NCBI GenBank assembly: GCA_947625045.1
Contig: CANQMW010000014.1
Coordinates: 19,277 to 83,276 of the forward strand
DNA: 64,000 nucleotides
Reading direction: 5' to 3'
DNA from: an uncultured Oscillospiraceae bacterium
Lineage (GTDB): Bacteria; Bacillota; Clostridia; Oscillospirales; Oscillospiraceae
The notes under the pieces were generated by a model, which saw nothing but the letters and a program-made list of their open reading frames with translations, ran no database searches and had not been told where the DNA came from. Position 1 is the first letter of the stretch. Each line of letters starts with the position of its first letter. The position numbers and the translations under genes are program-made. Positions 47,447-56,949 of this stretch are shown in pieces.

Positions 47447-48946
47447 ATGATCGTAAAGAACGTAGAAAAACAGGAAAAGAGCACCGTGACCTTTGACGTG
47501 CTGTGCGACGCCGCCGAGTTCGAGAAGGCCGTCAATACCGCCTATCTGAAGAACCGCGGCAAGATATTCGTGCAGGGCTTCCGCAAGGGCAAGGCCCCCC
47601 GCATGGTCATCGAGGGCATGTACGGCAAGGACGTGTTCTACGACGACGCCGCCGACGTGCTGGCCCCCGAGGCGTTCAACTTCGCCGTGGACGAAAAGGG
47701 CCTGCGCACGGTGGGCACCCCCGCGGTGAAGGACATGAACGTGTCCGACGATAAGGAACTGACGCTCTCCTTCGTGACGGCTGTGTGGCCGGAGGTGACT
47801 TTGGGCGAGTACAAGGGCCTCAAAGCCCCCAAGGCCAAGGTGGACGTCACCGACGAGCAGGTGGCCGAGGAGATCGAGAAGATACGCAAGCGCAACAGCC
47901 GCATCGTGTCCGTGGAGCGGCCCGCCCAGCTGGACGACACCGCCGTCATCGACTACGAGGGCAGCGTGGACGGCGTGCCCTTTGACGGCGGCAAGGCCGA
48001 GGGCCACAACCTGGTCCTGGGCTCCGGCGCGTTCATCCCCGGCTTCGAGGACCAAGTGGTGGGCATGAGCGCCGGCGAGGAGCGGGACATCACCGTCACC
48101 TTCCCGGAGGATTACGCCGAGGCGTCCCTGGCCGGGAAAGAGGCTGTGTTCCACATCAAGTGCAACGAGGTGAAGGAGAACCAGATGCCGGAGCTTGACG
48201 ACGAGTTCGCCAAGGAGGTATCCGAGTTCGACACTCTGGACGAGTACAAGGCGTCCGTGAGAGAGCGCCTGGAAAAGACCGCCGAGGAGGAGGCCGACGG
48301 GGCCTTCCACTCCGCCCTCATCGAGCAGGCCGGCGACAACATGACCGCCGACATCCCCGACGCCATGGTGGAGGAGCAGATCGACGGCATCATGCGCGAG
48401 CAGGATCAGGGCCTGCGCATGAGCGGGCTGAGCCTGGAGCTGTACTTAAAGTATGTGGGCCAGGACATGAACGCCTACCGCCAGTCCGTCCGTCCCCAGG
48501 CCGAGCGCCGGGCTAAGACCGACGTAGTCCTGGAGGCCATCGCCGACGCCGAGGGCATCAAGCCCACCGACGAAGAGGTGGAGACGGAGTACGCCGACGT
48601 GGCGAAGCAGTACAACATGTCCCTGGAGGACGTGAAGAAGGCCCTGGCCCGGGAGCTCATCGAGGCCAATCTGCGCACCCGCAAGGCCGCCGAGCTCATT
48701 TATGAAAACGCCGTGGCCACCGAGCCCGAGGAGGCTCCCGCCGAGGAGGATAAGCCCAAGAAGACGGCGAAGAAGCCCGCCGCGAAGAAGGCTGCGAAGA
48801 AGGCGGAGGAAGCCGGGGAGGCTCCCGCGGAGGAAAAGCCGAAGAAGACGACGAAGAAGCCCGCAAAGAAGGCGGAGGAGAAGACCCTGGACGAGGCCGC
48901 GCCCGAGGACGGCTGGGTCAAGGAGGACGCCCCCAAGGCGGAATAA
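47447..48946 (+). CDS. tig: Trigger factor with lysine-rich C-terminal extension
   Basis: Ribosome-associated chaperone and prolyl isomerase. 499 residues; the N-terminal ribosome-binding domain has the signature FRKGKAPRMVIEGMYGK near residue 45, the FKBP domain runs from about 150-240 (DTAVIDYEGSVDGVPFDGG), and the arm domain follows. Typical length is about 430; here residues about 423-499 are an extra Lys/Ala/Pro/Glu-rich, intrinsically disordered tail (KKTAKKPAAKKAAKKAEEAG ...) resembling histone H1-like tails. Start has AAGGAGAAG ten bases upstream. First gene of tig-clpP-clpX-lon-yihA. Confidence 0.96.
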   Translation: MIVKNVEKQEKSTVTFDVLCDAAEFEKAVNTAYLKNRGKIFVQGFRKGKAPRMVIEGMYGKDVFYDDAADVLAPEAFNFAVDEKGLRTVGTPAVKDMNVSDDKELTLSFVTAVWPEVTLGEYKGLKAPKAKVDVTDEQVAEEIEKIRKRNSRIVSVERPAQLDDTAVIDYEGSVDGVPFDGGKAEGHNLVLGSGAFIPGFEDQVVGMSAGEERDITVTFPEDYAEASLAGKEAVFHIKCNEVKENQMPELDDEFAKEVSEFDTLDEYKASVRERLEKTAEEEADGAFHSALIEQAGDNMTADIPDAMVEEQIDGIMREQDQGLRMSGLSLELYLKYVGQDMNAYRQSVRPQAERRAKTDVVLEAIADAEGIKPTDEEVETEYADVAKQYNMSLEDVKKALARELIEANLRTRKAAELIYENAVATEPEEAPAEEDKPKKTAKKPAAKKAAKKAEEAGEAPAEEKPKKTTKKPAKKAEEKTLDEAAPEDGWVKEDAPKAE

Positions 48947-48997
48947 TACCGGCAGATTTTGGATAGGCTCTGAGTGCTTGGAAAGGAGCGATAAGCC

Positions 48998-49579
48998 ATG
49001 AGTTTAGTTCCCTATGTAGTGGAGCAGACCTCCCGGGGCGAGCGGTCCTACGACATCTTCTCCCGGCTTTTGAACGACCGCATCATCATGCTGTCGGAGG
49101 AGGTCAACGACACCACCGCGTCTCTTGTGGTGGCCCAGATGCTCTACCTGGAGGGCCAGGACCCGGACAAGGACATCCAGTTTTACATCAACAGCCCCGG
49201 CGGCTCCGTCACCGCGGGCATGGCCATCTACGACACCATGCAGTATATCAAATGCGACGTTTCAACCATCTGCGTCGGCATGGCCGCCAGCATGGGGGCG
49301 TTCCTGCTCAGCAGCGGCGCCAAGGGCAAGCGCATCGCCCTGCCCAACGCGGAGATCATGATCCATCAGCCCTCCGCCGGCACCCAGGGACAGGTCACCG
49401 ATATGGCCATCCACCTGAAGCACTTCGAGGCGACCAAGGAGAAGCTGAACCGCATCATGGCTGCCCAGACCGGCCGGACCTATGAGGAGATCGTGGCCGC
49501 CTGCGAGCGGGACAACTTCATGAACCCGGAGGAGGCCCAGCAGTTCGGCCTCATCGATAAGATCATCACGAAGAGGTAA
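48998..49579 (+). CDS. clpP: ATP-dependent Clp protease proteolytic subunit
   Basis: Serine protease of 193 residues forming the double-ring chamber. Catalytic Ser in [14 protein letters not shown] near residue 97, His in [14 protein letters not shown] near 122, Asp near 171. Opening [20 protein letters not shown] matches housekeeping ClpP1. RBS AAAGGAG. Precedes clpX by 7 bp. Confidence 0.98.
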   Translation: MSLVPYVVEQTSRGERSYDIFSRLLNDRIIMLSEEVNDTTASLVVAQMLYLEGQDPDKDIQFYINSPGGSVTAGMAIYDTMQYIKCDVSTICVGMAASMGAFLLSSGAKGKRIALPNAEIMIHQPSAGTQGQVTDMAIHLKHFEATKEKLNRIMAAQTGRTYEEIVAACERDNFMNPEEAQQFGLIDKIITKR

Positions 49580-49586
49580 TAATCAT

Positions 49587-50873
49587 ATGCCGAGAGAGGG
49601 CGAAAGAAAAGTGCTCCGGTGCAGCTTCTGCGGCAAGCCCCAGGACACGGTCCGCCGGCTCATCGCGGGCAACGACGCCTATATATGCGACGAGTGCGTG
49701 CACCTGTGCCTGAATATCCTGGCCGACGAGCTGGACGAGGAGGATTACCCCGAGTTCATCCTGGAGGGCGAGGACGACGAAAAGCTCATGGAGCCGGAGG
49801 ACGTGCCCGCGCCCCGGGAGATCAAAAAGGCCCTGGACCAGTATATCGTGGGGCAGGACCGGGCCAAGGTGGCCCTGTCCGTGGCGGTGTACAACCACTA
49901 TAAGCGCATCCTCCACCGGGGGAAGGACGAGGCGGAGCTGCAGAAGTCCAACATCCTGCTGGTGGGTCCCACCGGCAGCGGCAAGACCCTCTTTGCCCAG
50001 ACCCTGGCGAAGATGCTGAACGTGCCCTTCGCCATCGCCGACGCCACTACGCTGACCGAGGCGGGCTACGTGGGCGAGGACGTGGAGAACATCCTCCTGC
50101 GGCTTTTGCAGGCGGCGGACTTCGACGTGGAGCGGGCCCAGCAGGGCATCATCTACATCGACGAGATCGACAAGATCTCCCGCAAGAGCGAGAATACCTC
50201 CATCACCCGGGACGTATCCGGCGAGGGGGTACAGCAGGCCCTTTTGAAGATATTGGAGGGGACCGTCGCCGCCGTGCCGCCCCAGGGCGGGCGCAAGCAC
50301 CCCCATCAGGAGTTCATCCACATCGACACCAGCAACATCCTGTTCATCTGCGGCGGCGCCTTCGACGGTCTGGAGAAGATCATCGAAAACCGCCTGGACA
50401 GGAAGAGCTTGGGCTTCGGCGCGGAAATAGCCTCCCGGAAGGAGAAGGATGTGGGCGCGGTATTGAGCAACGTCCAGTCCCACGACCTTCTGAAGTTCGG
50501 CATCATCCCCGAGCTCATCGGCAGGCTCCCCGTGGTCACTACCCTGGACAGCCTGAAGCGGGCGGACCTGGTGCGCATCCTCACAGAGCCGAAAAACGCC
50601 CTTGTGAAGCAGTACCAGGCCATGCTGGGCTATGACGGCGTGACGCTGGAGTTCGACCCCAAGGCGCTGGAAGCCGTGGCCGACAAGGCCATCGATATGG
50701 ACATCGGCGCCCGGGGCCTCCGGAGCATCATGGAGAGCGTCATGACGGACATCATGTTCGAGGCTCCCTCCGACGACACCATCGACAAGGTCATCATCAC
50801 CGCCGACAGCGTGAAAAACGGCTCCCGCCCGGTCATCTACCGCAAGCGAAAGTTGGAACAGGACGCATCATGA
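49587..50873 (+). CDS. clpX: ATP-dependent Clp protease ATP-binding subunit ClpX
   Basis: AAA+ unfoldase that feeds ClpP. 428 residues: N-terminal zinc-binding domain [13 protein letters not shown] ... ICDECVHLC (four Cys, residues 11-38), Walker [16 protein letters not shown] near 127, Walker [11 protein letters not shown] near 192, ClpP-binding loop IGRLPVVT near 310 and sensor 2 [10 protein letters not shown] near 375. Acts on tagged or damaged proteins. Confidence 0.98.
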   Translation: MPREGERKVLRCSFCGKPQDTVRRLIAGNDAYICDECVHLCLNILADELDEEDYPEFILEGEDDEKLMEPEDVPAPREIKKALDQYIVGQDRAKVALSVAVYNHYKRILHRGKDEAELQKSNILLVGPTGSGKTLFAQTLAKMLNVPFAIADATTLTEAGYVGEDVENILLRLLQAADFDVERAQQGIIYIDEIDKISRKSENTSITRDVSGEGVQQALLKILEGTVAAVPPQGGRKHPHQEFIHIDTSNILFICGGAFDGLEKIIENRLDRKSLGFGAEIASRKEKDVGAVLSNVQSHDLLKFGIIPELIGRLPVVTTLDSLKRADLVRILTEPKNALVKQYQAMLGYDGVTLEFDPKALEAVADKAIDMDIGARGLRSIMESVMTDIMFEAPSDDTIDKVIITADSVKNGSRPVIYRKRKLEQDAS

Positions 50874-50879
50874 CACACC

Positions 50880-50902
50880 GGGCCGCACATACCGTGCGGC
50901 CC
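50880..50902 (+). terminator. GC-rich hairpin between clpX and lon
   Basis: GGGCCGCAC / GTGCGGCCC with a five-base loop, followed by TGGCTATATTC. It lacks a T run, so it may attenuate or stabilise rather than fully terminate. Confidence 0.5.
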
Positions 50903-50924
50903 TGGCTATATTCGAGGTTTTACC

Positions 50925-53288
50925 ATGGATCATTCCGAAACGACAGCCGCCTCCCGCTATCAGGTCTATCCGCTGATCCCCCTGCGGGGCATCAGCGTGT
51001 TCCCGGGCATGCGGCTCATATTCGACGTGGAGCGGGAGGACAACATCGCCGCGGTGGACGCGGCCATGGAGAGCGACCAGATGCTCTTCCTCACCGGCCA
51101 GCGGGACCCCTCCGCGGACTCCGTGGCGGGGGAGGACGACCTTTTCCGCATGGGCACCGTCTGCCATATCCAGCAGGTCCTGCGTGTCCCCGACGAGGAG
51201 GGGGCCAAGGTCATGGCGGAGGGCGTGGCCCGGGCCTACCTTGTCTCCATCATGGGCACAAAGCCCTATATGGCCGCCCAGGTGGAGACCGTGGCGGCGG
51301 AGAGCAATCCCCGCATGGCGGTGAGGGCCGAGGCCCTCATCCGCCAGTGCTACGGACTTCTGGAGAAGTACGCTGAGACCGCCCAGGTGGACCTGAGCGA
51401 CGTGCTCAGAGATATCATGGGCTCTTCCGACGCGGGCTATGTGTCGGACCGTGTGGCCCAGAGCATCTATATGCGTTTCGACCAGAAGCAGCTGGTGCTG
51501 GAGGAGCTGCGGCCCATGCGGCGCCTGGCGCTGGTGAACAGGCTTTTGCGCTGGGAGCTGGACATCTTGGACGTGGAGCAGTCCATCCACGAGGAGGCCG
51601 CCAAGCGCATGAAGCGGGTCCAGCGGGAGATGTTCCTGCGGGAACAGCTGCGCACCATCCAGGCGGAGCTGGGCGAGGAGGAGGGCTATGCCGACGACAC
51701 GGAGGAGTACCGCGCCGCCGTGGCCCGGGCCCATCTGCCCAAGGAAGTGGAGACGAAGCTCTACAAGGAGATAACCCGCCTTGCCAAGCAGCCCTTCGGC
51801 AGCGCCGAGTCCGCCGTCATAAGAAGCTATCTGGATATATGCCTGGAAATACCCTGGACAAGGGAGACCGAGGACAACCTGGACACCGACGCGGTGCGCC
51901 AGGCCCTGGATGCGGACCACTTCGGCCTGGAAAAGATCAAGGACCGGGTGGTGGAATACCTGGCCGTGCGGAAGCTGGCCCCGGACCAAAAGGGCTCTAT
52001 CCTGTGTCTGCTGGGCCCTCCGGGCACCGGCAAGACCAGCATAGCCCTGTCCATATCCCGGGCCATGGGGCGGAAGCTCTGCCGCATATCCCTGGGCGGC
52101 GTACATGACGAGGCGGAGATCCGGGGCCACCGGAAGACCTATGTGGGGGCCATGCCGGGCCGCATCATGGCGGGCATCCAGCAGGCGGGGAGCCGCAATC
52201 CCGTCATGGTCTTGGACGAGATCGATAAATTGGGCTCGGACTACCGGGGGGACCCCTCCGCGGCCCTGCTGGAGGCCCTGGACCCGGAGCAGAACAGCCA
52301 GTTCCGCGACCACTTCCTGGAGCTGCCCTTCGACCTGTCCGACGTCTTCTTCATCACCACCGCCAACGCCGCGGACACTATCCCGCCGGCTCTTTTGGAC
52401 CGCATGGAGGTGGTGGAGTTCCCCGGCTACACGGATGAAGAGAAGCTGGCCATCGCCAAGGACCATTTGCTGCCCAAACAGCGAAAAAAGCACGGCCTCA
52501 ACGGCAATCAGCTGCGCATCAACGACGCGGGCCTCCGGGAGATCATCGCCCGGTACACCCGGGAATCCGGCGTGCGCCGCCTGGAGCAGCTTCTCGCTAC
52601 CGTCTGCCGCAAGACCGCGGCGGGCATCGTGGCGGGGGAATTCAAAAGCCGCTACGTCCGGGCCGGGGGCCTGGAGGAGCTGCTGGGCCCGGCCAAGTAC
52701 CACGACCTGAGCGCCGCCGGGAAGGCTGAGGTGGGTCTGGTCCACGGGCTGGCCTGGACCCGCGTGGGCGGGGAGATGCTGGACGCCGAGGTGGGCGTCA
52801 TGGACGGCTCCGGTAAGCTGGAGCTCACCGGCAACCTGGGCGACGTGATGAAGGAGTCCGCCCGGGCGGCCCTGACCTACATCCGGGGCCGGGCGAAGGA
52901 GCTGGGGGTGGACCCGGAGTTTTATAAGAACAAGGATATCCACATCCACTTCCCCGAGGGCGCCGTGCCCAAGGACGGGCCCTCCGCCGGTGTCACCATC
53001 TGCACAGGGCTGGTGTCCGCCCTCGCGGGCGTGCCGGTGCGGCAGGATGTGGCCATGACCGGGGAGATCACCCTGCGGGGCAGGGTGCTGCCCATCGGCG
53101 GCTTAAGGGAGAAGACCATGGCGGCCCTCCGGGCCGGCATCCACACGGTCATCATCCCCGCGGAGAACGAGCCGGACCTGGCGGACATAGATCCCACCGT
53201 CCGGGCGGCGCTGAACTTCATTACCGCCAGCCGCGTGGACACGGTGCTGGACGCGGCATTGTGCCGGGAAGACCATGATAAAGCTTGA
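50925..53288 (+). CDS. lon: Endopeptidase La (Lon protease)
   Basis: Cytosolic ATP-dependent protease, 787 residues. N-terminal substrate-binding domain (YPLIPLRGISVFPGM), AAA+ module with Walker A LGPPGTGKTSIALS near 364 and Walker B VMVLDEIDKLG near 429, and C-terminal protease domain with catalytic Ser in KDGPSAGVTI near 689 and Lys in GLREKTMAA near 731. Normal for LonA. Separate RBS (GAGG) and a hairpin after clpX suggest partly independent expression. Confidence 0.97.
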   Translation: MDHSETTAASRYQVYPLIPLRGISVFPGMRLIFDVEREDNIAAVDAAMESDQMLFLTGQRDPSADSVAGEDDLFRMGTVCHIQQVLRVPDEEGAKVMAEGVARAYLVSIMGTKPYMAAQVETVAAESNPRMAVRAEALIRQCYGLLEKYAETAQVDLSDVLRDIMGSSDAGYVSDRVAQSIYMRFDQKQLVLEELRPMRRLALVNRLLRWELDILDVEQSIHEEAAKRMKRVQREMFLREQLRTIQAELGEEEGYADDTEEYRAAVARAHLPKEVETKLYKEITRLAKQPFGSAESAVIRSYLDICLEIPWTRETEDNLDTDAVRQALDADHFGLEKIKDRVVEYLAVRKLAPDQKGSILCLLGPPGTGKTSIALSISRAMGRKLCRISLGGVHDEAEIRGHRKTYVGAMPGRIMAGIQQAGSRNPVMVLDEIDKLGSDYRGDPSAALLEALDPEQNSQFRDHFLELPFDLSDVFFITTANAADTIPPALLDRMEVVEFPGYTDEEKLAIAKDHLLPKQRKKHGLNGNQLRINDAGLREIIARYTRESGVRRLEQLLATVCRKTAAGIVAGEFKSRYVRAGGLEELLGPAKYHDLSAAGKAEVGLVHGLAWTRVGGEMLDAEVGVMDGSGKLELTGNLGDVMKESARAALTYIRGRAKELGVDPEFYKNKDIHIHFPEGAVPKDGPSAGVTICTGLVSALAGVPVRQDVAMTGEITLRGRVLPIGGLREKTMAALRAGIHTVIIPAENEPDLADIDPTVRAALNFITASRVDTVLDAALCREDHDKA

Positions 53289-53859
53289 GCCGGCGGTATA
53301 TGTGAAGAGCGCCGGGAAGAGCACGGACTTCATACGGGACGACAGGCCCATGGTGGTGTTCGCGGGCAAGTCCAATGTGGGCAAGAGCTCCGTCATCAAC
53401 TGCCTTCTGAACCGCAAAAACCTGGCCCGGGTGGGCTCCGCCCCCGGCAAGACCACCAACGTGAACTATTTTCTTGTCGGGGACGCGGTGTGGTTCGTGG
53501 ACCTGCCCGGCTACGGCTACGCCAAAGTGCCCCAGGCGGAGCGGGACCGGTGGGGCAGGCTCATGGAGGCCTTCTTCGCCGAGCCGGAGCGTATCACCTG
53601 CGGCGTGCAGATACTGGACGGGCGGCACAAGCCCACCGCTCTGGACGAGCAGATGAACGGGCTCTTCGAGCGCTGCGGCTGCCCCAGAGTGGTCGTAGCC
53701 AACAAATGGGATAAGCTGAAAAAGTCCGAGATGGAGCCGAACCTGGCCCTGATACGCCAGACGCTTAAGCTGGGAGAGGACACGCCTTTGGTGCCCTTCT
53801 CCGCGGAAAAGCGCACCGGTCGGCTGGAGCTTCTGGGCATCCTCTCGGCATGGGTGTGA
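53275..53859 (+). CDS. yihA: Ribosome biogenesis GTP-binding protein YihA/YsxC
   Basis: A 194-residue GTPase for 50S assembly: G1 FAGKSNVGKSSVIN near residue 28, G2 Thr in APGKTTNVNYF, G3 DLPGYGYAKV near 73 and G4 NKWDKL near 143. Start overlaps the lon stop by 14 bp, the conserved lon-yihA arrangement. Confidence 0.96.
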   Translation: MIKLEPAVYVKSAGKSTDFIRDDRPMVVFAGKSNVGKSSVINCLLNRKNLARVGSAPGKTTNVNYFLVGDAVWFVDLPGYGYAKVPQAERDRWGRLMEAFFAEPERITCGVQILDGRHKPTALDEQMNGLFERCGCPRVVVANKWDKLKKSEMEPNLALIRQTLKLGEDTPLVPFSAEKRTGRLELLGILSAWV

Positions 53860-53862
53860 GAT

Positions 53863-54546
53863 ATGGCTACGATAGCGCATATATGGCGGAACCTGGACTG
53901 GTCCGTGCTGACGAACATCCTCTACAGCGTCCTCCCGGCCCTTTTGTGCATCACCCTCCATGAGCTGAGCCACGGGGCCGTGGCCTACGCCCTGGGGGAC
54001 GACACGGCAAAGCGGGCGGGGCGGCTGACATTGAACCCCATCAAGCACATAGACCCCTGGGGCCTTGTGATGATGGTTGTGTTCCGCTTCGGCTGGGCAA
54101 AGCCCGTGCCGGTGAACATGTACAAGTTCAAAAAGCCCCGGCAGGGCATGGCCATCACGGCTCTCGCGGGCCCGTTGGCCAATCTCATTATCGCCGCGGT
54201 GTTCATCTTCCTCTACGGCCTCACCTACCGTTCCCTCTATATAGAGGGCGGGGCGGCGGCCAACGGCATCTTTCAGATGATATCAACCACGGGGTACCTG
54301 TCCCTGGCTCTCGCGGTATTCAACCTGCTGCCCATCTCGCCCCTGGACGGGTCCAAAATACTTTTCTCCTTCTTGAGCGACAGCGCCTACGATAAGCTTA
54401 TGCGCTACGAGCGCTACGGCATGATACTGCTGATGCTGCTGGTGGTGACGGGTGCCACGTCGGGTGTGCTGTCCACCGTCACGGGGTGGCTTTACGACAA
54501 GCTCTTTTTCCTGGCCCAATTCGGATTCGATCTGGTGAACCGCTGA
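53863..54546 (+). CDS. Site-2 protease family membrane protein (M50)
   Basis: A 227-residue intramembrane metalloprotease: LCITLHELSHGAVAYALGD near residue 29 holds HExxH; LNPIKHIDPWGLVMM is the conserved N-P-x-x-H-x-D-P motif; NLLPISPLDGSKIL near 148 supplies the Asp ligand. About five or six spans. This YwhC/Rip-like group is often located next to scpA as here. Starts 3 bp after yihA with no obvious RBS. Substrates unknown. Confidence 0.9.
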   Translation: MATIAHIWRNLDWSVLTNILYSVLPALLCITLHELSHGAVAYALGDDTAKRAGRLTLNPIKHIDPWGLVMMVVFRFGWAKPVPVNMYKFKKPRQGMAITALAGPLANLIIAAVFIFLYGLTYRSLYIEGGAAANGIFQMISTTGYLSLALAVFNLLPISPLDGSKILFSFLSDSAYDKLMRYERYGMILLMLLVVTGATSGVLSTVTGWLYDKLFFLAQFGFDLVNR

Positions 54547-54547
54547 T

Positions 54548-55330
54548 ATGGAAAATCCCACCTTCCATCTGGAGGGCGTCATCAAAACGAAAGAGGAGAT
54601 GCAGGACTTTGAAGGTCCGCTGACCCTCATCCTGATGCTCCTGTCCAAAAACAAAATAGAGATAAGGGACATAAAGATCGCCGACATTCTGGACCAGTAC
54701 CTGGCCTGGCTCAGCAGGATGCAGGAGATGGACCTGGAGGTTGCCAGCGAGTTCGTGCAGATGGCGTCCCACCTGGTGTACATCAAGACCAAGACCCTGC
54801 TTGCCGGCACGGAGGAGGTCTCCGAGCTGGAGCTTCTCATGACCAGCCTGGAGCAGCTCAAGAGCCGGGACGCCTTCGCGGCGGTGAAGGAGAACGTCCC
54901 CGCCATGGCCCTGAGCCTGGAGGCGGGCGCGAGCCTGTTCTCCACGCCCCAGGAGCCCATGGCGAAGTACGGCGAGTACGATTACCGCCACGCCCCCTGG
55001 GAGCTGCTCAATGCCCTGGCCGGGATGCTGCAAAAGGGCGTCCCAGCGAAGGAGGATGAGCGGGTGGTGCCCATCCCCCGGCCCATCATTTACTCGGTGC
55101 AGGAGAAGAGCCGGGAACTCATAGGCTACCTCAGGAAAAACGGAACCGCCACGCTGCAGAGCCTGTACGCCATGGCATCCAGCCGCTCGGAGGTGGTGGC
55201 CACGTTCCTCTCCCTGCTTACCATGTGTTCCATGGGCAGCGTCACCATCGCCCGGGAGGGGGCGGACTACACCGTGAGCTTTACCGGCGGCGACACCGAG
55301 GCCATTTTGGAGAGCATGGATTATGGATAA
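54548..55330 (+). CDS. scpA: Segregation and condensation protein A
   Basis: Kleisin subunit of the SMC condensin. 260 residues: FHLEGVIKTKEEMQDFEGPL, LILMLLSKNKIEIRDI, IADILDQYLAWLSRMQEMDLEVASEF and MASHLVYIKTKTLL match the N-terminal SMC-binding region; a winged helix ends the protein (about 185-255). Stop overlaps the scpB start by 8 bp. Confidence 0.95.
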   Translation: MENPTFHLEGVIKTKEEMQDFEGPLTLILMLLSKNKIEIRDIKIADILDQYLAWLSRMQEMDLEVASEFVQMASHLVYIKTKTLLAGTEEVSELELLMTSLEQLKSRDAFAAVKENVPAMALSLEAGASLFSTPQEPMAKYGEYDYRHAPWELLNALAGMLQKGVPAKEDERVVPIPRPIIYSVQEKSRELIGYLRKNGTATLQSLYAMASSRSEVVATFLSLLTMCSMGSVTIAREGADYTVSFTGGDTEAILESMDYG

Positions 55331-55937
55331 AATAGAACTGAAAAGCGCCGTGGAGGCCATACTGTTCGCCTCCGGCGACCCGGTGAGCGCGGAGCGCCTG
55401 GCCCTGGTGCTGGATACGGACCCGGAGACCATATTGGACGTGGGCGCGGAAATGGCGGAGGAATACGAATCCGCCGGCCGGGGCATCCGCCTGGTGCGGC
55501 TCAACGACTCTCTGCAGCTGCACAGCGCTCCGGAGCACGCCGAGGCCATTACAAGAGCCCTGGAACAGCGCCGGGCGCCGAAGCTGTCCCAGTCCTCCCT
55601 GGAGGTGCTGGCCATCGTGGCCTACTTCCAGCCGGTGACAAGAGCCTACATCGAGCAGATGCGGGGCCTGGACAGTTCCTATACCGTGGGGGTGCTCACA
55701 GAGCGGGGGATGATCGAGCCATGCGGCCACCTGGAGAGCGTGGGCCGGCCCACGCTCTACAGGACCACCGACCTGTTTTTGCGGACCATGGGCATATCCT
55801 CTTTGGAGGAGCTGCCGCCCCTGCCGGAGCTGGCGGGGAGCGACGCGGCCCGGGAACTGCAGCAGAAGGTGGAGGCCCTGAAGGCGGCGGAAGACGACCA
55901 GCAGATCATGGCGGAGGTCATATCCGCCGGGAAGTAA
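55323..55937 (+). CDS. scpB: Segregation and condensation protein B
   Basis: Partner of ScpA; 204 residues with two winged helices: AVEAILFASGDPVSAERLAL near 9 and LEVLAIVAYFQPVTRAYIEQMRG near 92, followed by GRPTLYRTTDLFL near 141. Coupled to scpA. Ends with AAAGGAGGG, which is also the ribosome site of the next gene. Confidence 0.95.
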   Translation: MDKIELKSAVEAILFASGDPVSAERLALVLDTDPETILDVGAEMAEEYESAGRGIRLVRLNDSLQLHSAPEHAEAITRALEQRRAPKLSQSSLEVLAIVAYFQPVTRAYIEQMRGLDSSYTVGVLTERGMIEPCGHLESVGRPTLYRTTDLFLRTMGISSLEELPPLPELAGSDAARELQQKVEALKAAEDDQQIMAEVISAGK

Positions 55938-55992
55938 AGGAGGGCGCTTTGCCCTGACAGCGTGTATCATCGCGGCGGCCGCCGCGTCTTTC

Positions 55993-56508
55993 GTGATGGC
56001 CCTGTGGCTTATGCCCGTGGGCTTGGAGGCGGCCTATGAGGGGGGCGTGTTCACCCTCACGGCCCGGCCTGTCCCCCTAAAGCTCCTGCCCCGGGAACGG
56101 GTACGGAAGCTGGAACGGCAAGGCGAGCGGGAGGCGAAGCATCTCTGGCAGAGGTGCCCTAAGCCCATACTGCGCCTGCTGGCGGAAAACGGCCTGCGGG
56201 CGGCGAAGAGCTTATGGCCTTATGTAGCGGTCAAAAAGCTGCGGCTGCATATCACCGCCGGGGGGCCGGACCCCTATGACGCCGTGATGGCCTATGGCCG
56301 GGCGGGGGCCCTTATGGAGGCCCTGGGGGCCCGGTATGAGGGCGCGGACCTCTCGGTCCGGGCGGACATGACCGGCGGACCGTCGACATATGAGGGCCGG
56401 GTGCTGGTCCAGGTGAGGTTCGGGAATCTTGTTGGCGCGGCGGCCTCGTTTGGAACGGGCTTTTTGCGGGGATACTTCCTCTATCGGCATGACGCCGGGA
56501 GGGAGTGA
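55993..56508 (+). CDS. DUF2953 domain-containing protein
   Basis: A protein of at least 171 residues in the scp-ytfJ interval, where Firmicutes usually encode DUF2953: VGLEAAYEGGVFTLTARPVPLKLLP and a C-terminal VLVQVRFGNLVGAAASFGTG match the family. The only ATG/GTG start (55993) would cut the usual N-terminal span in half. AAAGGAGG at 55936-55943 is followed in frame by CTG at 55954, which would add LTACIIAAAAASF and complete the span; no ATG, GTG or TTG exists between. A CTG start is therefore likely (inference). Function unknown, sporulation-linked by neighbourhood. Confidence 0.75.
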   Translation: MMALWLMPVGLEAAYEGGVFTLTARPVPLKLLPRERVRKLERQGEREAKHLWQRCPKPILRLLAENGLRAAKSLWPYVAVKKLRLHITAGGPDPYDAVMAYGRAGALMEALGARYEGADLSVRADMTGGPSTYEGRVLVQVRFGNLVGAAASFGTGFLRGYFLYRHDAGRE

Positions 56509-56516
56509 TACAAAAA

Positions 56517-56900
56517 ATGGCGGAACGCGCGGTGAACGAACTGATGGAGGGGGCCATGGAGAAGATACGCTCCATGGTGGACTCCAATACGGTGGTTGGC
56601 ACACCCATCACCACCCTGGACGGTACGACCCTTATCCCCGTGTCCCGGCTGAGCTTCGGCTTCGCCTCGGGCGGGAGCGATAAACAGGACAGCCCAACCA
56701 AGCCCGGGATATGGGGCGGCGGGGGCGCGGCGGTGAAGGTGGAGCCCGTGGGGTTCCTGATCGGCAGGGATGGGGGCGCCCGGATGCTCTCTATCCAGCC
56801 GCCGGCCTTTTCTCCGGCGGACCGGCTCATCGACATGGCCCCGGAGCTGCTGGACAAGCTGGAGGGCTATATCGACAAGTACGGGAAGAGAAACGGGTAA
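56517..56900 (+). CDS. ytfJ: GerW family sporulation protein YtfJ
   Basis: A 127-residue protein: NELMEGAMEKIRSMVDSNTVVGTPI, TLIPVSRLSFGFASGG and a Gly-rich stretch then VGFLIGRDGGARMLSI are diagnostic of YtfJ/GerW, needed for proper spore germination in bacilli. ATG at 56517 lies about 11 bases after AGGGAG; a GTG at 56505 overlaps that site and is less likely. Its presence supports an endospore-forming host. Confidence 0.93.
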   Translation: MAERAVNELMEGAMEKIRSMVDSNTVVGTPITTLDGTTLIPVSRLSFGFASGGSDKQDSPTKPGIWGGGGAAVKVEPVGFLIGRDGGARMLSIQPPAFSPADRLIDMAPELLDKLEGYIDKYGKRNG

Positions 56901-56921
56901 ACATCCCCGGGAAAGGTCATA

Positions 56922-56949
56922 ATAAGCACGGCTGAAAGGCGGTGCTTAT
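56922..56949 (+). promoter_or_regulatory. Hairpin abutting the dacF-like start codon
   Basis: ATAAGCAC (56922-56929) pairs with GTGCTTAT (56942-56949), whose last base touches the ATG at 56950. The ribosome site GAAAGG (56934-56939) is displayed in the loop. This may tune translation. Confidence 0.5.
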
